49,169 nucleotides of DNA from Acidobacteriota bacterium (GCA_009691245.1 SHUM01000024.1:1-49169), one strand, 5' to 3'; numbered from the stretch's first letter, positions 34,180-43,180 are shown. Notes: generated by a model not told the origin, from the sequence alone. Translations and numbers: made by a program.

Positions 34180-35190
34180 ATGCTGCGCGCCGCCATAACC
34201 GCTTTCCTGCTGACCCTCCTGGTCGCCCTACCGGGCGAAGCGCAGAGTCGATACCGTGCCGAGCCCGATCCGCAATCGCCGGCGGGCATACCTTACCAGC
34301 GTTACTTCACGCGAGACACATACAACCGGCGGATTACATTCTACGTTTCCGGTAATCCGCGTGAGCGGCTGCCGCTGGTTACAGTCGTCCTCGGTTCGGG
34401 GGCCTTCTCGAACTTCCGGCGCGAGGGTGAGCGCATCGTGGATGCGCACGGAACGGTGCGGCAAGCGTTTGCGGGGAAGGCGCACATTGTGGCGGTGGAA
34501 AAGCCCGGCGTCGAATTTCTGGAGCAGCCCGGTCATGGGAGAGTGGAGGAAATTCGCGGCTCCCTCGAATTTCAGGCGGAAAGCGCGTTGCCCCGGTGGG
34601 TGGAGGCGGTCTCCGCCGCGCTGCGAGCGGCGCGCACGTTGCCGCAAGTGAATACGAAGCAGACGCTTATTATCGGACATTCGGAGGGCGCGCTGGTGGC
34701 CGCGCTGGTGGCTTCGGAGAACTCCTTTGTGACGCACGCGGCCTCGCTGGCGGGACCGGGTCCGACGATGCTCTTCGAGTTGACGCGCAAGGCCCGCGAG
34801 GGGCGGCTCTATCCCGACTTGCAGAATAATCCGCGGCAGCAGGTGGCGCAACTTGATGCCGACATCGCCGCTGTTCGCCGTGATCCATCGAGTACCACGA
34901 AGCAGGCCGCGGGCCACTCGCATATCTATTGGTCCAGCCGCTGGCCCCATTCCACCATGCGCATTTTTTCGCGCAGCCGGGCGCGAATCTTTCTGGCGCA
35001 CGGAACGGCCGACCGGAATATTTCCTTCGTGAACTTTGAGCTAATGTCCGAGATGTTGCGCGAGCACAAACGAGACGTTACCAGCATGCGCGTGGAAGGC
35101 GCGGATCACGGCTTCCGCATCGCCGGGCCACCATCGCGCGATGCCTGGGGAGACGTGATCAACAACTTGAAAAACTGGTTCCTGCCATAA
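34180..35190 (+). CDS. Secreted alpha/beta hydrolase
   Basis: This 336-residue protein starts at MLRAAITAFL, with a signal peptide cut near GEAQS. The nucleophile elbow is GHSEG (S168), and the histidine region near the C-terminus reads VEGADHGFRI. A conserved aspartate probably lies in AHGTADRNI. The fold covers esterases, lipases and peptidases and the substrate is unknown. It follows the terminator of the BoxB-like unit, so it is likely transcribed separately. Confidence 0.85.
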   Translation: MLRAAITAFLLTLLVALPGEAQSRYRAEPDPQSPAGIPYQRYFTRDTYNRRITFYVSGNPRERLPLVTVVLGSGAFSNFRREGERIVDAHGTVRQAFAGKAHIVAVEKPGVEFLEQPGHGRVEEIRGSLEFQAESALPRWVEAVSAALRAARTLPQVNTKQTLIIGHSEGALVAALVASENSFVTHAASLAGPGPTMLFELTRKAREGRLYPDLQNNPRQQVAQLDADIAAVRRDPSSTTKQAAGHSHIYWSSRWPHSTMRIFSRSRARIFLAHGTADRNISFVNFELMSEMLREHKRDVTSMRVEGADHGFRIAGPPSRDAWGDVINNLKNWFLP

Positions 35191-35209
35191 CCCGCAGCGG
35201 GAGTGTTTT

Positions 35210-35301
35210 AATCAGAGCCCCGACCGCCAGGGAGGGGGCACGGTTGCCGGTTACCACAGACCGTTGCACGTGCCCCCTCCCTGGCGGTTGGGGCTCTGAT
35301 T
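35210..35301. repeat. Long palindromic element between convergent genes
   Basis: Arms of 33 bases (35210-35242 and 35269-35301) match with one mismatch around a 26-base centre. The arms carry aatcagagcccc and agggagggggcac. It lies between convergent genes and could form a strong bidirectional stop hairpin or be a miniature mobile repeat. Confidence 0.85.
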
Positions 35302-35320
35302 CGCTGACTGCAACGCTAGC

Positions 35321-36712
35321 CTAATGCACACTGAAGTCGATGTCGCCGTCGGGGCCTGGCATCGGCATTGGTGGAGGCGGTGGCGGCGGGGCCGTGAGCG
35401 CGGGCTTGGCCGCATGATGCACGTCGTGGCCTTTCTTGGTCTGCGGCGGCGCGACGCCATAGGCGCGTGCCAGCACCTCGATGGGATGGATGGGCTTCTT
35501 GCCGGTGGCCTGCTCCACCTGAATCGCGGAGAGAGGGCAGTCCGTGGTGGTGCAGCAATCCTCCGTCTTCATGAACTTGAATAGCGGCTTGCCCACCGTC
35601 ATGGACATCTCGAAGTATTCTTTCTTAACGCTCCAGCTTCCATCGTGGCCCGAGCAGGCCTGCATGCGCTTGACCTCGGCGCCGGGGATGATGGCCATCA
35701 ACTCCTGACCTTTGAATCCCATGTTCTGCGCCTTCAGATGGCAGGGCTGGTGGTAGCGAATCTTCCCGGCTTGCTTCAGACCCTCCTCGGTGAACTCGGC
35801 AGCGAGCTTGCCCTCGGCGTGCAGACCGACAAGATACTCGGATAAGTCCATGGTGTTGGCGGCCACGAGTCGCGAGTCTTCGGTGGGAACCAGGTTGGGA
35901 TAATCGAGCTTCATTGTGTAGCTGCAACTGGCGCTGGGTACGACAATTTTGTAGCCCTTCTTTACCAGCGGAGCGAGCCGGGCGACGTTGGCCTCCGCTT
36001 TCGCCACGGCCTGCTCAGTCATGCCGCTATCGAGGAAGGGAAGTCCGCAGCACTCTTGAGCCGGCACGGCGCACTCGATGCCGTTATTTTCCATCACGGC
36101 CACGGCGGCCCTGCCGATCTGCGGCTCGTTATAGTTAATCAGGCAGGTGTAGAACAGCGCGGCCTTCGGAGCGTCAGGAGCAGTCGGCGGCGCATTGTGT
36201 TTGCCCGACCAGGTCTCGAATGTCTGCGCGTGGAAGGTGGGCAGGATGCGGTCCTTGTGGATGCCGAAATGCTTCTCCATCAACTCGCGCAGCTTGGGGT
36301 TCTGATTCACCCAGTTGACGACGGGCGCGGCCAGGCTGGAGAGCTTTCCCACCAGATCAATATCGCCCAACATGCGATCCCGCATGGTGAAGCCCGTTTC
36401 TTTCTTGTCCACGATATGCGCGCGCATGATCATGCGCGGATAGTCGATATCCCACTCGTGATTCGGGACGTAAGGGCAAACGACGTAGCAAAGCTTGCAC
36501 TGGTAGCACTCGTCCACCACCTGCTTGATCTGCGGCTCGCTCAGCGTGTAAACGTCGCCGGCGTTCTCGTCGGTGTACTGGAACAGATGCACAAAAGATG
36601 GGCAGTAGGTGTCGCAGACGCGGCAGCCGTGGCAGACGTCGAAGACGCGCAGCAGTTCTTTGCGCGTTACCTCCGGGTCCCAGAATTCCTTGGATCGAAT
36701 GTCGAAGTTCAT
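35321..36712 (-). CDS. Fe-S oxidoreductase, GlpC/HdrD-like
   Basis: This 463-residue protein has two [4Fe-4S] motifs near the N-terminus (CHGCRVCDTYC, residues about 27-37, and CYQCKLCYVVC about 69-79). Two cysteine-rich CCG-type domains follow (FYTCLINYN with QECCGLPFLDSG, and RYHQPCHLKAQNMG with ACSGHDGSW). It ends with a Pro-rich tail of about 35 residues. This layout occurs in GlpC, heterodisulfide-reductase-like subunits and proteins linked to rubrerythrin. It likely passes electrons between a flavin partner and quinones or thiols, but no partner gene is adjacent. Confidence 0.87.
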   Translation of the reverse strand: MNFDIRSKEFWDPEVTRKELLRVFDVCHGCRVCDTYCPSFVHLFQYTDENAGDVYTLSEPQIKQVVDECYQCKLCYVVCPYVPNHEWDIDYPRMIMRAHIVDKKETGFTMRDRMLGDIDLVGKLSSLAAPVVNWVNQNPKLRELMEKHFGIHKDRILPTFHAQTFETWSGKHNAPPTAPDAPKAALFYTCLINYNEPQIGRAAVAVMENNGIECAVPAQECCGLPFLDSGMTEQAVAKAEANVARLAPLVKKGYKIVVPSASCSYTMKLDYPNLVPTEDSRLVAANTMDLSEYLVGLHAEGKLAAEFTEEGLKQAGKIRYHQPCHLKAQNMGFKGQELMAIIPGAEVKRMQACSGHDGSWSVKKEYFEMSMTVGKPLFKFMKTEDCCTTTDCPLSAIQVEQATGKKPIHPIEVLARAYGVAPPQTKKGHDVHHAAKPALTAPPPPPPPMPMPGPDGDIDFSVH

Positions 36713-36957
36713 GTGCGTTGAACCCTGTTCCGCGCACCTCGCTCAGGCGGGCACGCACGGTGATGGCATTGTCAGTGGAAACAACTCCAAAGCTTGTCAT
36801 CTTACCGTGTTCTGCAATCGCAGAGCAATTGTTCCCTGTAGAAAATATATTGCAACACCCCGCCATGTATGAGTAGAATCTTCAAATTGCAGTTGCCGGA
36901 CGTCTGTCCGTGGTCTTGGTGCAAAATCGCGCGCGAATGGAAGCAGGGTAGTAATTC

Positions 36958-37680
36958 ATGGACATCATCGCAGAGAAGATTAAGACAGCGGACGGGGCGG
37001 AGGGCTATCTGGCCCGCCCAAAGGATGGTTCTGCCCCGGGGTTATTAATTCACTTTGAAATATTCGGCGTGAACGATCACATTCAGGATGTCTGCCGGCG
37101 TTTCGCGGCGGAGGGCTATGCGGCATTTGCTCCCGATTACTATTGGCGTGAGCAGACCCGCACGATCCCTTACGCGGAAGTTAAGACAGCCTTTGGAATG
37201 GCCAACAAGCTGAAGGACAGCGAGATCATCTCCGATGCCGCGAGCTGCATTCGGCACCTGCGGGCGCAGCCGTTCGTCAAGACGGGTGGGATGGGCACGG
37301 TGGGCTTCTGCATGGGTGGGCGCATCTCCATTCTGGTTGCGACCCAGCTTCCTGCGGAAATTGGCGCGGCGGTCAGCTTCTATGGGGGCGGGTTGGCGGG
37401 AGAGCCGCGCTTTGCGGGTCTGACGATGAATACAATGGACGAAGCGCCCAAGCTGAAAGCGCCCGTGCTGTTATTCTACGGCGCGCTCGACAAGATGATC
37501 ACGCACGACCTCGTTGACCGTTTCACCGGACGGCTCAAGGAACTGGCGAAGGGTCATCATAGTTTCGTGTATCCAGGAGCGGATCACGGTTTCTTCTGCA
37601 ACGAGAGGCCGACTTACAATGCGCATGCCGCTGCCGATGCCTGGCAGAAGAGTCTCGATTTTCTGAAGGCGAATCTGTAG
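36958..37680 (+). CDS. Dienelactone hydrolase family protein
   Basis: This 240-residue alpha/beta hydrolase has the cysteine nucleophile typical of dienelactone hydrolases (C118 in GFCMGGR), a glutamate in HFEIFGVND, the acid in YGALDKM, and the histidine in PGADHGFFCNERPTYN. Dienelactone hydrolases open lactones formed in chloroaromatic or aromatic degradation, but many family members have other esters as substrates. It has its own upstream region of about 245 bases, divergent from the Fe-S gene. Its nearness to the BoxB-like locus is suggestive only. Confidence 0.9.
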   Translation: MDIIAEKIKTADGAEGYLARPKDGSAPGLLIHFEIFGVNDHIQDVCRRFAAEGYAAFAPDYYWREQTRTIPYAEVKTAFGMANKLKDSEIISDAASCIRHLRAQPFVKTGGMGTVGFCMGGRISILVATQLPAEIGAAVSFYGGGLAGEPRFAGLTMNTMDEAPKLKAPVLLFYGALDKMITHDLVDRFTGRLKELAKGHHSFVYPGADHGFFCNERPTYNAHAAADAWQKSLDFLKANL

Positions 37681-37705
37681 AGTTGGCTCGGATTGCGGAA
37701 AGCCA

Positions 37706-38227
37706 TCAACCGAAGTAGCCCCAGCTCCACAGCAGGAGTCCGCCAACGACGCCTGCTCCGATGTCATCGGCGACCACGCCCCATGCGCCCGGCAATTTGT
37801 CCAGACTGCGAATGAAGAGCGGCTTGGAGATGTCGAAGATGCGGAACAGGATGAAGCCCGCGACCAGATGCGTCCAGTTCCACGCAGCCGCCGGGGGCCA
37901 GAACGCCAACGCCAACAGAGTAACGGACTGCCCGGCGATCTCGTCGATGACGATAACTTGAGGATCGTTGCTGGAGAAGTGCGGCAGGGCCCGCGCCGTG
38001 ATCCACACCGATAGCAGAGTAAGCACGACAACTGCCAATACCAAAGCCCAAGCCAACCAGATTCTGCCCAGGCCCAGGCTGCGCGTCCCGGTCTCCAAAG
38101 CGAGAAAGACGATCACCCCTTCGACTGACCCATAGGTGCCCGGCATCTTGGGCAGATAGCCTGCGCCCAACCCGGTGGCCAGCCATACGGCCCAACGACT
38201 GGAGGATGCTGCGGTAGGGGATGGCAT
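37706..38227 (-). CDS. pgpA: Phosphatidylglycerophosphatase A
   Basis: PgpA dephosphorylates phosphatidylglycerol phosphate at the inner membrane. The 173-residue protein has GLGAGYLPKMPGTYGS at the start, the metal-binding VIVIDEIAGQ in the middle, and RIFDISKPLFIRSLDKLPGAWGVVADDIGAGV near the end, plus about four hydrophobic helices. All key family blocks are intact. It is convergent with the dienelactone hydrolase gene, 25 bases apart. Confidence 0.95.
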   Translation of the reverse strand: MPSPTAASSSRWAVWLATGLGAGYLPKMPGTYGSVEGVIVFLALETGTRSLGLGRIWLAWALVLAVVVLTLLSVWITARALPHFSSNDPQVIVIDEIAGQSVTLLALAFWPPAAAWNWTHLVAGFILFRIFDISKPLFIRSLDKLPGAWGVVADDIGAGVVGGLLLWSWGYFG

Positions 38228-38403
38228 ATGGGTTCAATTAAGGCGGGATTACCAAGGTACGGCGAAGGCACGGATCGAGCACGGCCAGAACACGGCCAGA
38301 GCACGGAATGTGAAGCGGCCCTGGAGCAACTACGAGCGGACGTCATGAAGATTCGCGCAGGGAAGCATCGCTTCCTCTACCCCGCGCGAATCAGTGGCCT
38401 GAA

Positions 38404-39708
38404 CTATTGCATCACCTCGTAAACCAGAGGCCGCGTGTCTGGAGCGGTGGTCGAGATGCGGAAAGCGTCTTCCACGGTAGCGGTGGCTTCTTCAAGATTG
38501 GAGTCATCGTTGTAGTAGATGGTGCAGAGACGGTCACCAGCGTTGATGCGGTCACCCACCTTATGCTCGAGTACGATGCCTACCGCCGCATCGAGCGCCT
38601 CGTCGGATACACCGGTCTTCCGCCCGATGAGTGCTACAGCGCGGCCGATATCGTCCGCTGAGATGCGCGAAACAAATCCAGCGCGTGGCGAGGAGATCAC
38701 GTGCTCCGCCGAGGCGTTTGGCAGCAACTCAAAGCTGTCGATCACCTGCGGATTGCCGCCCTGAGCCTCAATGAGTTCACGGAACTTCTGCAGACCCTTG
38801 CCGTCATTGAGCAACTGGAATATCTCTTCCTTGGCGCTGTCAAGGCTCCGATCCGGATGTGCGAGGCAGACCATGCGCGAAGCGATTTCCAGAGAGATCT
38901 GTACTAGATCATCGGGGCCATTTCCGCGCAGGGTTTCGATGGCCTCCATCACTTCCAGCGCGTGGCCCACTGCGTATCCCAGGGGCTGATCCATCTCTGT
39001 GATCAGAGCCACCACCTTGCGTCCCATCCGCTTGCCAACGGTGACCATGATCTGCGCCAGACGCCGCGCGTCGGTCATTTTCTTGGTCAGCGCGCCGGAG
39101 CCCACCTTCACATCCAGCACCAGTCCATCCGTGCCTTCCGCCAGCTTGCGGGCGAGGATAGAGCCGGCAATCATGGGGATGCACTCGGACGATCCCGAGC
39201 CATTGCGCAGTGCGTAGAGCTTCTTGTCGGCGGGAAGTAAGCCCTCTACGGGAGCCATCATCGCGATGTTTACCTTGCGCAGCGCCGCTTTAAACTCCAC
39301 TGCAGTAAGGCTTGTCTTGAATCCTGCGATGGACTCCATCTTGTCGAGCGTTCCGCCCGTGTGGGCCAAACCACGTCCAATGATCATCGGAACGGAGATG
39401 CCTGCCGCCGCCACCAATGGGCCGACTATCAAGCTGACTTTGTCGCCCACGCCACCCGTGGAGTGCTTGCTGATCTTCACGCCAGGGATATCGCTCAAGT
39501 CCATCGGAACAGCCAGCTTGAGCAGCTCATTCGACCACTCGTATTGCTCCTGGTCCGACAATCCATTGAAATAGATGGCCATTAGCAGGGCCGAGGCCTG
39601 GAAATCGGGCACCTCGCCCTTGACGATCCCTTGCAGGAAAAATCCGATCTCTTCAGGCGATAGCTCTCCGCCATCGCGCTTCTGAGTAATAATTTCCGTC
39701 ATTCTCAT
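38404..39708 (-). CDS. Pyrimidine-nucleoside / thymidine phosphorylase
   Basis: This 434-residue enzyme splits thymidine, and possibly uridine, to base and sugar-1-phosphate for salvage. It has the glycosyltransferase-family-3 signature SKHSTGGVGDKVSL, GRGLAHTGGTLDKMESI, the lysine-serine site ALRNGSGSSECIPMIAGSILARK, and the C-terminal domain GDRINAGDRLCTIYYND. The length fits the bacterial pyrimidine-nucleoside phosphorylase group. The start was set at MRMTEIITQK (39708). A longer frame to 39816 lacks family character, and a second ATG lies at 39702. Confidence 0.94.
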   Translation of the reverse strand: MRMTEIITQKRDGGELSPEEIGFFLQGIVKGEVPDFQASALLMAIYFNGLSDQEQYEWSNELLKLAVPMDLSDIPGVKISKHSTGGVGDKVSLIVGPLVAAAGISVPMIIGRGLAHTGGTLDKMESIAGFKTSLTAVEFKAALRKVNIAMMAPVEGLLPADKKLYALRNGSGSSECIPMIAGSILARKLAEGTDGLVLDVKVGSGALTKKMTDARRLAQIMVTVGKRMGRKVVALITEMDQPLGYAVGHALEVMEAIETLRGNGPDDLVQISLEIASRMVCLAHPDRSLDSAKEEIFQLLNDGKGLQKFRELIEAQGGNPQVIDSFELLPNASAEHVISSPRAGFVSRISADDIGRAVALIGRKTGVSDEALDAAVGIVLEHKVGDRINAGDRLCTIYYNDDSNLEEATATVEDAFRISTTAPDTRPLVYEVMQ

Positions 39709-40501
39709 GAGGTTAAGCTTTTCTCCAAGTATCAGTTTCCCGGAACATCGGGTGTCTTCCTTTTGGACCTGACTGTTGGCCCTAGCTGTTGGACCTGGCC
39801 GCAATCTGTGGGCCAATTAACCGCGCCATTGCATATGAAGAAGCACTTCCCACTCAGTCACCGCCAAGGCTAAAGCGGGGCGCCGATGGTCACTTTTGCA
39901 ATCACAAGAAACTTGGCCAGACTAACATCCACGGAGCCCTGTTGCCAAGCAAAATCTGAATGGCCACGGTGGTACGGCCGAACATTCTTGGAAAACGAAC
40001 CCTGCTATTGCTTTATTTAGCACATCCGGTTAGAATGGATCTTTCCAAAAGGATGGTTGCAGGTTGAGGCCGACGGTTCTTTCTCTCTCGCCGTTTGACG
40101 GGCAAGCGCGATGTTGCCAGTCAGTCTAGGCCTCTAGAAAAGTCCTGTGATGGTTTCCCAATCCACCACGGATTGTCTCATTTTTGTTTTGTGGCAAGGC
40201 GCGTGTAGGCGAACTAACTGAAAACGACCAAGGGATGGGCAGTATCCTCTGCCGTCCAGCGGTACTTAGGAAATCGCCCTAGAATGCTCTGTAACCACAG
40301 GAATTCTCACTCCGCGACGGCACGATCCTGGCGAACCTGCCGGGTCGCCTCTTCCGCCCTCCTGTCACTATTCCCAGAGACTTTCCAGCGCCATAGTCAT
40401 CAGCTAAAACATCGCAATACGCCGTTATCCATGCGGGTCGCGGCGCTACTCCAATCAGGACTTGGCTGGCTAGCAGCGCAGCCGAATCGAGGATAATTCT
40501 T
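39709..40501. other. Nearly 800-bp intergenic region
   Basis: No frame in either strand has recognisable domain character; a frame at 40284-40496 was judged a chance reading. Any promoters for the nucleoside phosphorylase (minus) and the GvpL/F gene (plus) would lie here. No repeat was recognised. Confidence 0.5.
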
Positions 40502-41320
40502 ATGTCGTTCTACGCCTACGGACTCCTCCGCCTTCCCCCCGACGAAGCGCTTCCGCAGATCAAAGGCATCGACGAAACACTGGTCTTTCCGTTCCGCTGT
40601 GAGAAGTACGGCATGCTTGTCAGCCGCCTCAATAGGGATTTCCGCTTCACGCCGCACTCCATCGCTGAGCACTGGCAGGTCATCGCCCGAGCCTTCGAGT
40701 CGCATACCGTTCTGCCGATGCGCTTCGGCACCTTCTTCAGCAACGAGATGCAGATCATGGAGCTGATTCGCCAGAACCGTCAGGAGCTGGTGGAGTCCTT
40801 CTGCCGTCTGCGCGGCAAGGCCGAGATGCGCATGAAAGTACTGATTGGCGCACCTGCCGCCGCGCCTGCCGGCAAGTCATCCGCGGCCAGCCGCAAGCCG
40901 CCGCGCCGCGCCGCGCGAGCCAGTGGCGCCGCTGGTATCGCCACTTTGATTGCCCCACTGGCCCCCGTCGAGCCCGTCGAGATTGACCCGCGCAGCCTGG
41001 AGATGGCCAGTCAGGCCGCCGCGCATCTGCAGGCGGCGCTCAAGCCGCTGGAGCATCACATCATCAGCCATCGCATGGAAGGCCCGCAATGCCAGGTCGA
41101 GTTGGTGCACTTGATCGAGTTGACCAACGCCCCGGCTTATCAGAAGTTCAGTCAGGCACTGCTCCAGTCCGGCCAGAACGTGGACCTGCGCCTGAGCGGT
41201 CCGTGGCCGCCGTGCCACTTCATGCCCTCGACGATCAAGCCGCCCAAGGCCAGTCTGTCGATGTCGCGCCCGAGCCTGCGCACGGTCCCTCGTTCGATGG
41301 TCCGCGCTCTGGCCCGCTAG
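40502..41320 (+). CDS. Orphan GvpL/GvpF-family gas-vesicle protein
   Basis: This 272-residue protein has the family opening (SFYAYGLLRLP), the central PMRFGTFFSNEMQIMELI segment, and the C-terminal hallmark SGPWPPCHFMP. A Pro/Ala/Lys-rich linker sits between residues about 120 and 150. GvpL/F proteins are minor gas-vesicle shell or chaperone components, normally in a cluster with gvpA, gvpN and others. None of those is in this window. The final 40 residues are basic and disordered (TIKPPKASLSMSRPSLRTVPRS). It may be a remnant or a stand-alone protein with another role. Confidence 0.85.
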   Translation: MSFYAYGLLRLPPDEALPQIKGIDETLVFPFRCEKYGMLVSRLNRDFRFTPHSIAEHWQVIARAFESHTVLPMRFGTFFSNEMQIMELIRQNRQELVESFCRLRGKAEMRMKVLIGAPAAAPAGKSSAASRKPPRRAARASGAAGIATLIAPLAPVEPVEIDPRSLEMASQAAAHLQAALKPLEHHIISHRMEGPQCQVELVHLIELTNAPAYQKFSQALLQSGQNVDLRLSGPWPPCHFMPSTIKPPKASLSMSRPSLRTVPRSMVRALAR

Positions 41321-41325
41321 ACATT

Positions 41326-41422
41326 GTGAACCGAGCCGCGACCGAAAGGGAGCGGGCACGCTCGACGATTTTCAGTGTCCATTGAACGCGACTGCTCCCT
41401 TTCGGGAGCGGCTTGGTTCACA
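41326..41422. repeat. Imperfect inverted repeat after the GvpL/F gene
   Basis: Arms tgtgaaccgagccgc...aaagggagc (41326-41354) and its near complement (41394-41422) match at 26 of 29 bases. It may serve as a stop hairpin or be a dispersed repeat. Confidence 0.75.
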
Positions 41423-41621
41423 CCCCAAATCATCCCAATTTGCGGTTCTGCACAAAGTGCACACTTTCACGGTTTTCACCACTCTGACCACAAACTGCCC
41501 TGACCAAAACAGGCAAGAAAAAAAGCCACCTCGCCGCATGGCAGGATCGGTCTTTGCGGAATTTGCGGTTCTGACCAAATTTTCCAGCCGAATAATCTGT
41601 CAGATTCAACCGCCACGCGAG

Positions 41622-41740
41622 GAAAAGGGGACGTCGCAAGTGCGGTGATTTATTTTCCGTCACTGCTGCAATTTAGTTTTTCCAGGATCGACCGGCGCAG
41701 TATAACGTGGTCCGCATACCGCTCTTTCCGACTCACTCAC
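41622..41740 (+). repeat. Dispersed ~115-bp repeat unit, copy 1 (diverged)
   Basis: It shares order and wording with 43047-43162: aaaaggggac, a tgcg-rich stretch, tgctgc, ttttcc, atcgaccgg and actcac. The copies differ by many substitutions. It precedes the BrnT/BrnA pair. Confidence 0.6.
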
Positions 41741-41827
41741 AAAAATAATCACGCAGTTCAGGCTGGTTCCTTTTGCCCCCTTTTACCTGCACGGACGGTC
41801 AGGGACGAATGGGTGGCAGGACTTTAC

Positions 41828-41850
41828 GTATAGCTATTATATAGCTATAC
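41828..41850. promoter_or_regulatory. Perfect inverted repeat, likely BrnTA operator
   Basis: GTATAGCTAT and ATAGCTATAC are exact complements separated by TAT. The site ends 18 bases before the brnT start, where an autoregulating antitoxin would bind. Confidence 0.7.
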
Positions 41851-41868
41851 TAACTTTGGTGAAATTTC

Positions 41869-42210
41869 GTGAAGCTCGAATCTGATCCTTCCGCGGTTGC
41901 ATGGCTGGAGGACCTTGTCCCGGACCCCGAGGCGTTTGAGTGGGATCAGGGAAACGAAGCGAAGAATCTCAAACATGGATTGACTCAGGATGAAATTGAA
42001 TCCGTGTTTTGGCAACTATATGTCTTTGCAGGACGAATTGTAGAACCAGCACACGCAGAATGGCGGGGATTGATTCTCGGCCAGTCGGCTCAGGGATGAC
42101 GGGTCGCGCTGATATTCACTCGGCGAAGTGAGAAAGTTCGTGTAATCTCCTGCCGGTCCATGCGCCCCACAGAACGGAGGCTTTATGAAAGCTCGACGAC
42201 CCAAGCGTGA
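41869..42210 (+). pseudogene. brnT: BrnT-type toxin gene with in-frame TGA
   Basis: The frame starts with GTG at 41869. It shows BrnT character (FEWDQGNEAKNLKHGLTQDEIESVFW) and runs to TGA at 42097-42099. Without a shift, the codons after the TGA continue the family (RVALIFTRRSEKVRVISCRPMRPTERRLYE) to a second TGA at 42208-42210. An arginine codon CGA changed to TGA would explain the stop. BrnT is a ribonuclease toxin of the RelE-like fold. The truncated product would lack its C-terminal strands and basic residues and is probably inactive. The extended frame overlaps the brnA start, as in intact brnTA operons. Confidence 0.75.
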
Positions 42211-42439
42211 CGATCAAGTTCATGAGTTCAAAAAACGCGATCTAGGCAAGGATATCGAACGCAGCCGTTCCGCCGTGGTCATTCGCGCCCACAAAGGAAA
42301 GACGCCGCGCTCCTTGCCAACATCGATTCTTTTGGATTCGTCTCTCATCGGCAGGTTAAAGGTAAAAGCCGGGGATCGTGGCATCGGTTACCAGACCATG
42401 CTCAAAATCATCCTGCACGAGCACGTGGACGACTATTGA
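42185..42439 (+). CDS. brnA: BrnA-type antitoxin (ribbon-helix-helix)
   Basis: This 84-residue basic protein has a C-terminal segment (TSILLDSSLIGRLKVKAGDRGIGYQTMLKIILHEHV) that fits the ribbon-helix-helix DNA-binding domain of BrnA/CopG antitoxins. BrnA neutralises BrnT and represses the operon. The start lies inside the ancestral brnT end. The antitoxin frame is intact although the toxin is broken. Confidence 0.8.
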   Translation: MKARRPKRDDQVHEFKKRDLGKDIERSRSAVVIRAHKGKTPRSLPTSILLDSSLIGRLKVKAGDRGIGYQTMLKIILHEHVDDY

Positions 42440-42466
42440 GTAAGTTCGTTCCGCCTCAAAAATCGC

Positions 42467-43018
42467 GTGGTTCAGGCCGTCCCCTTTCCCATGGAGCCAG
42501 CCTTGTTTGATCAACGACTGACACTCACTGCAATTCGTCCTTATTTGTTGAGTTGCGGCCTGTTGTTGATTCCCGTGAGCGTTTGGAACATCGCGCTTGC
42601 GGGGTACCTCCCCCCGTCTTTCGCTCCCGCCGAATTTTGGAGGGACATTCCAGTGCCGCTGGCATTGGCCGAGAATGGTTTGCGTCTTGCCGTCTTTGTT
42701 CTGCCGTTTCTAATGCCCCTCAACCTAGCAGCGCCGGGTCGCATCCGCAAGTTACTTGTCTTCGTTGCTGGCACCTTGCTCTAGTTCGCAAGCTGGCTCG
42801 CGCTAATCTTGTTTCCGACATCGGCGTGGTCATCCTCCGCGCTCGGCTTCGCGGCGCCCTCATATACGCCGTCGCTGTGGCTCTTTGGCATTGCGTTGCT
42901 CGGCCGCCGGTTGTTCTGGGGCGCATTCTATCGCTGGTGGATGTACGCTGCGCTAGCAATTGCTTTTCTCGCCGCCCATGTTTCGCACACCGCATTGGTA
43001 TTTACTCGCACCCACTAG
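42467..43018 (+). pseudogene. Small membrane protein gene split by in-frame TAG
   Basis: The first part encodes two hydrophobic helices and ends at TAG 42782-42784 (LLVFVAGTLL-stop). The same frame continues at once with FASWLALILFPTSAWSSSALGF and two or three more helices to the stop at 43016-43018. A tyrosine codon changed to TAG would restore one protein of about 180 residues. I recognise no named family. The start is either the GTG at 42467 or the ATG at 42491. It is flanked by dispersed repeats. Confidence 0.7.
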
Positions 43019-43046
43019 CAGCCCGTGGCAGAAACCACTCTGAAAT

Positions 43047-43162
43047 AAAAGGGGACCGCCTGAACTGCGCGAATTAATTCTGGTTGCTGCTTCCATAGGG
43101 TTTTCCCTGCATCGACCGGCACGGCATACGCTCTCGGCTTACTGCTGCTCCCACTCACTGAC
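43047..43162 (+). repeat. Dispersed ~115-bp repeat unit, copy 2
   Basis: It starts aaaaggggaccgcctgaact and contains gcgcgaattaattctgg, ttgctgcttccatagggttt, atcgaccggcacggcata and actcactgac. Related units lie at 41622-41740 and 43181-43240, with shorter pieces at 42464-42490, 43938-43972, 44254-44280 and 44511-44540. Confidence 0.7.
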
Positions 43163-43180
43163 AATGGTATAAATGGGTAT

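Noticed and set aside
40284-40496. Small plus-strand frame just before the GvpL/F gene
   Set aside because: Composition and lack of a ribosome site suggest chance; no domain recognised.
42097-42099. Selenocysteine at the brnT TGA
   Set aside because: BrnT proteins do not use a catalytic Cys at this place and arginine (CGA to TGA) fits the local pattern. The following hairpin is short and common by chance.
4185-43018. Reassignment of stop codons to sense codons in this organism
   Set aside because: The interruptions involve both TGA and TAG, and many intact genes here end normally with TGA, TAG or TAA.
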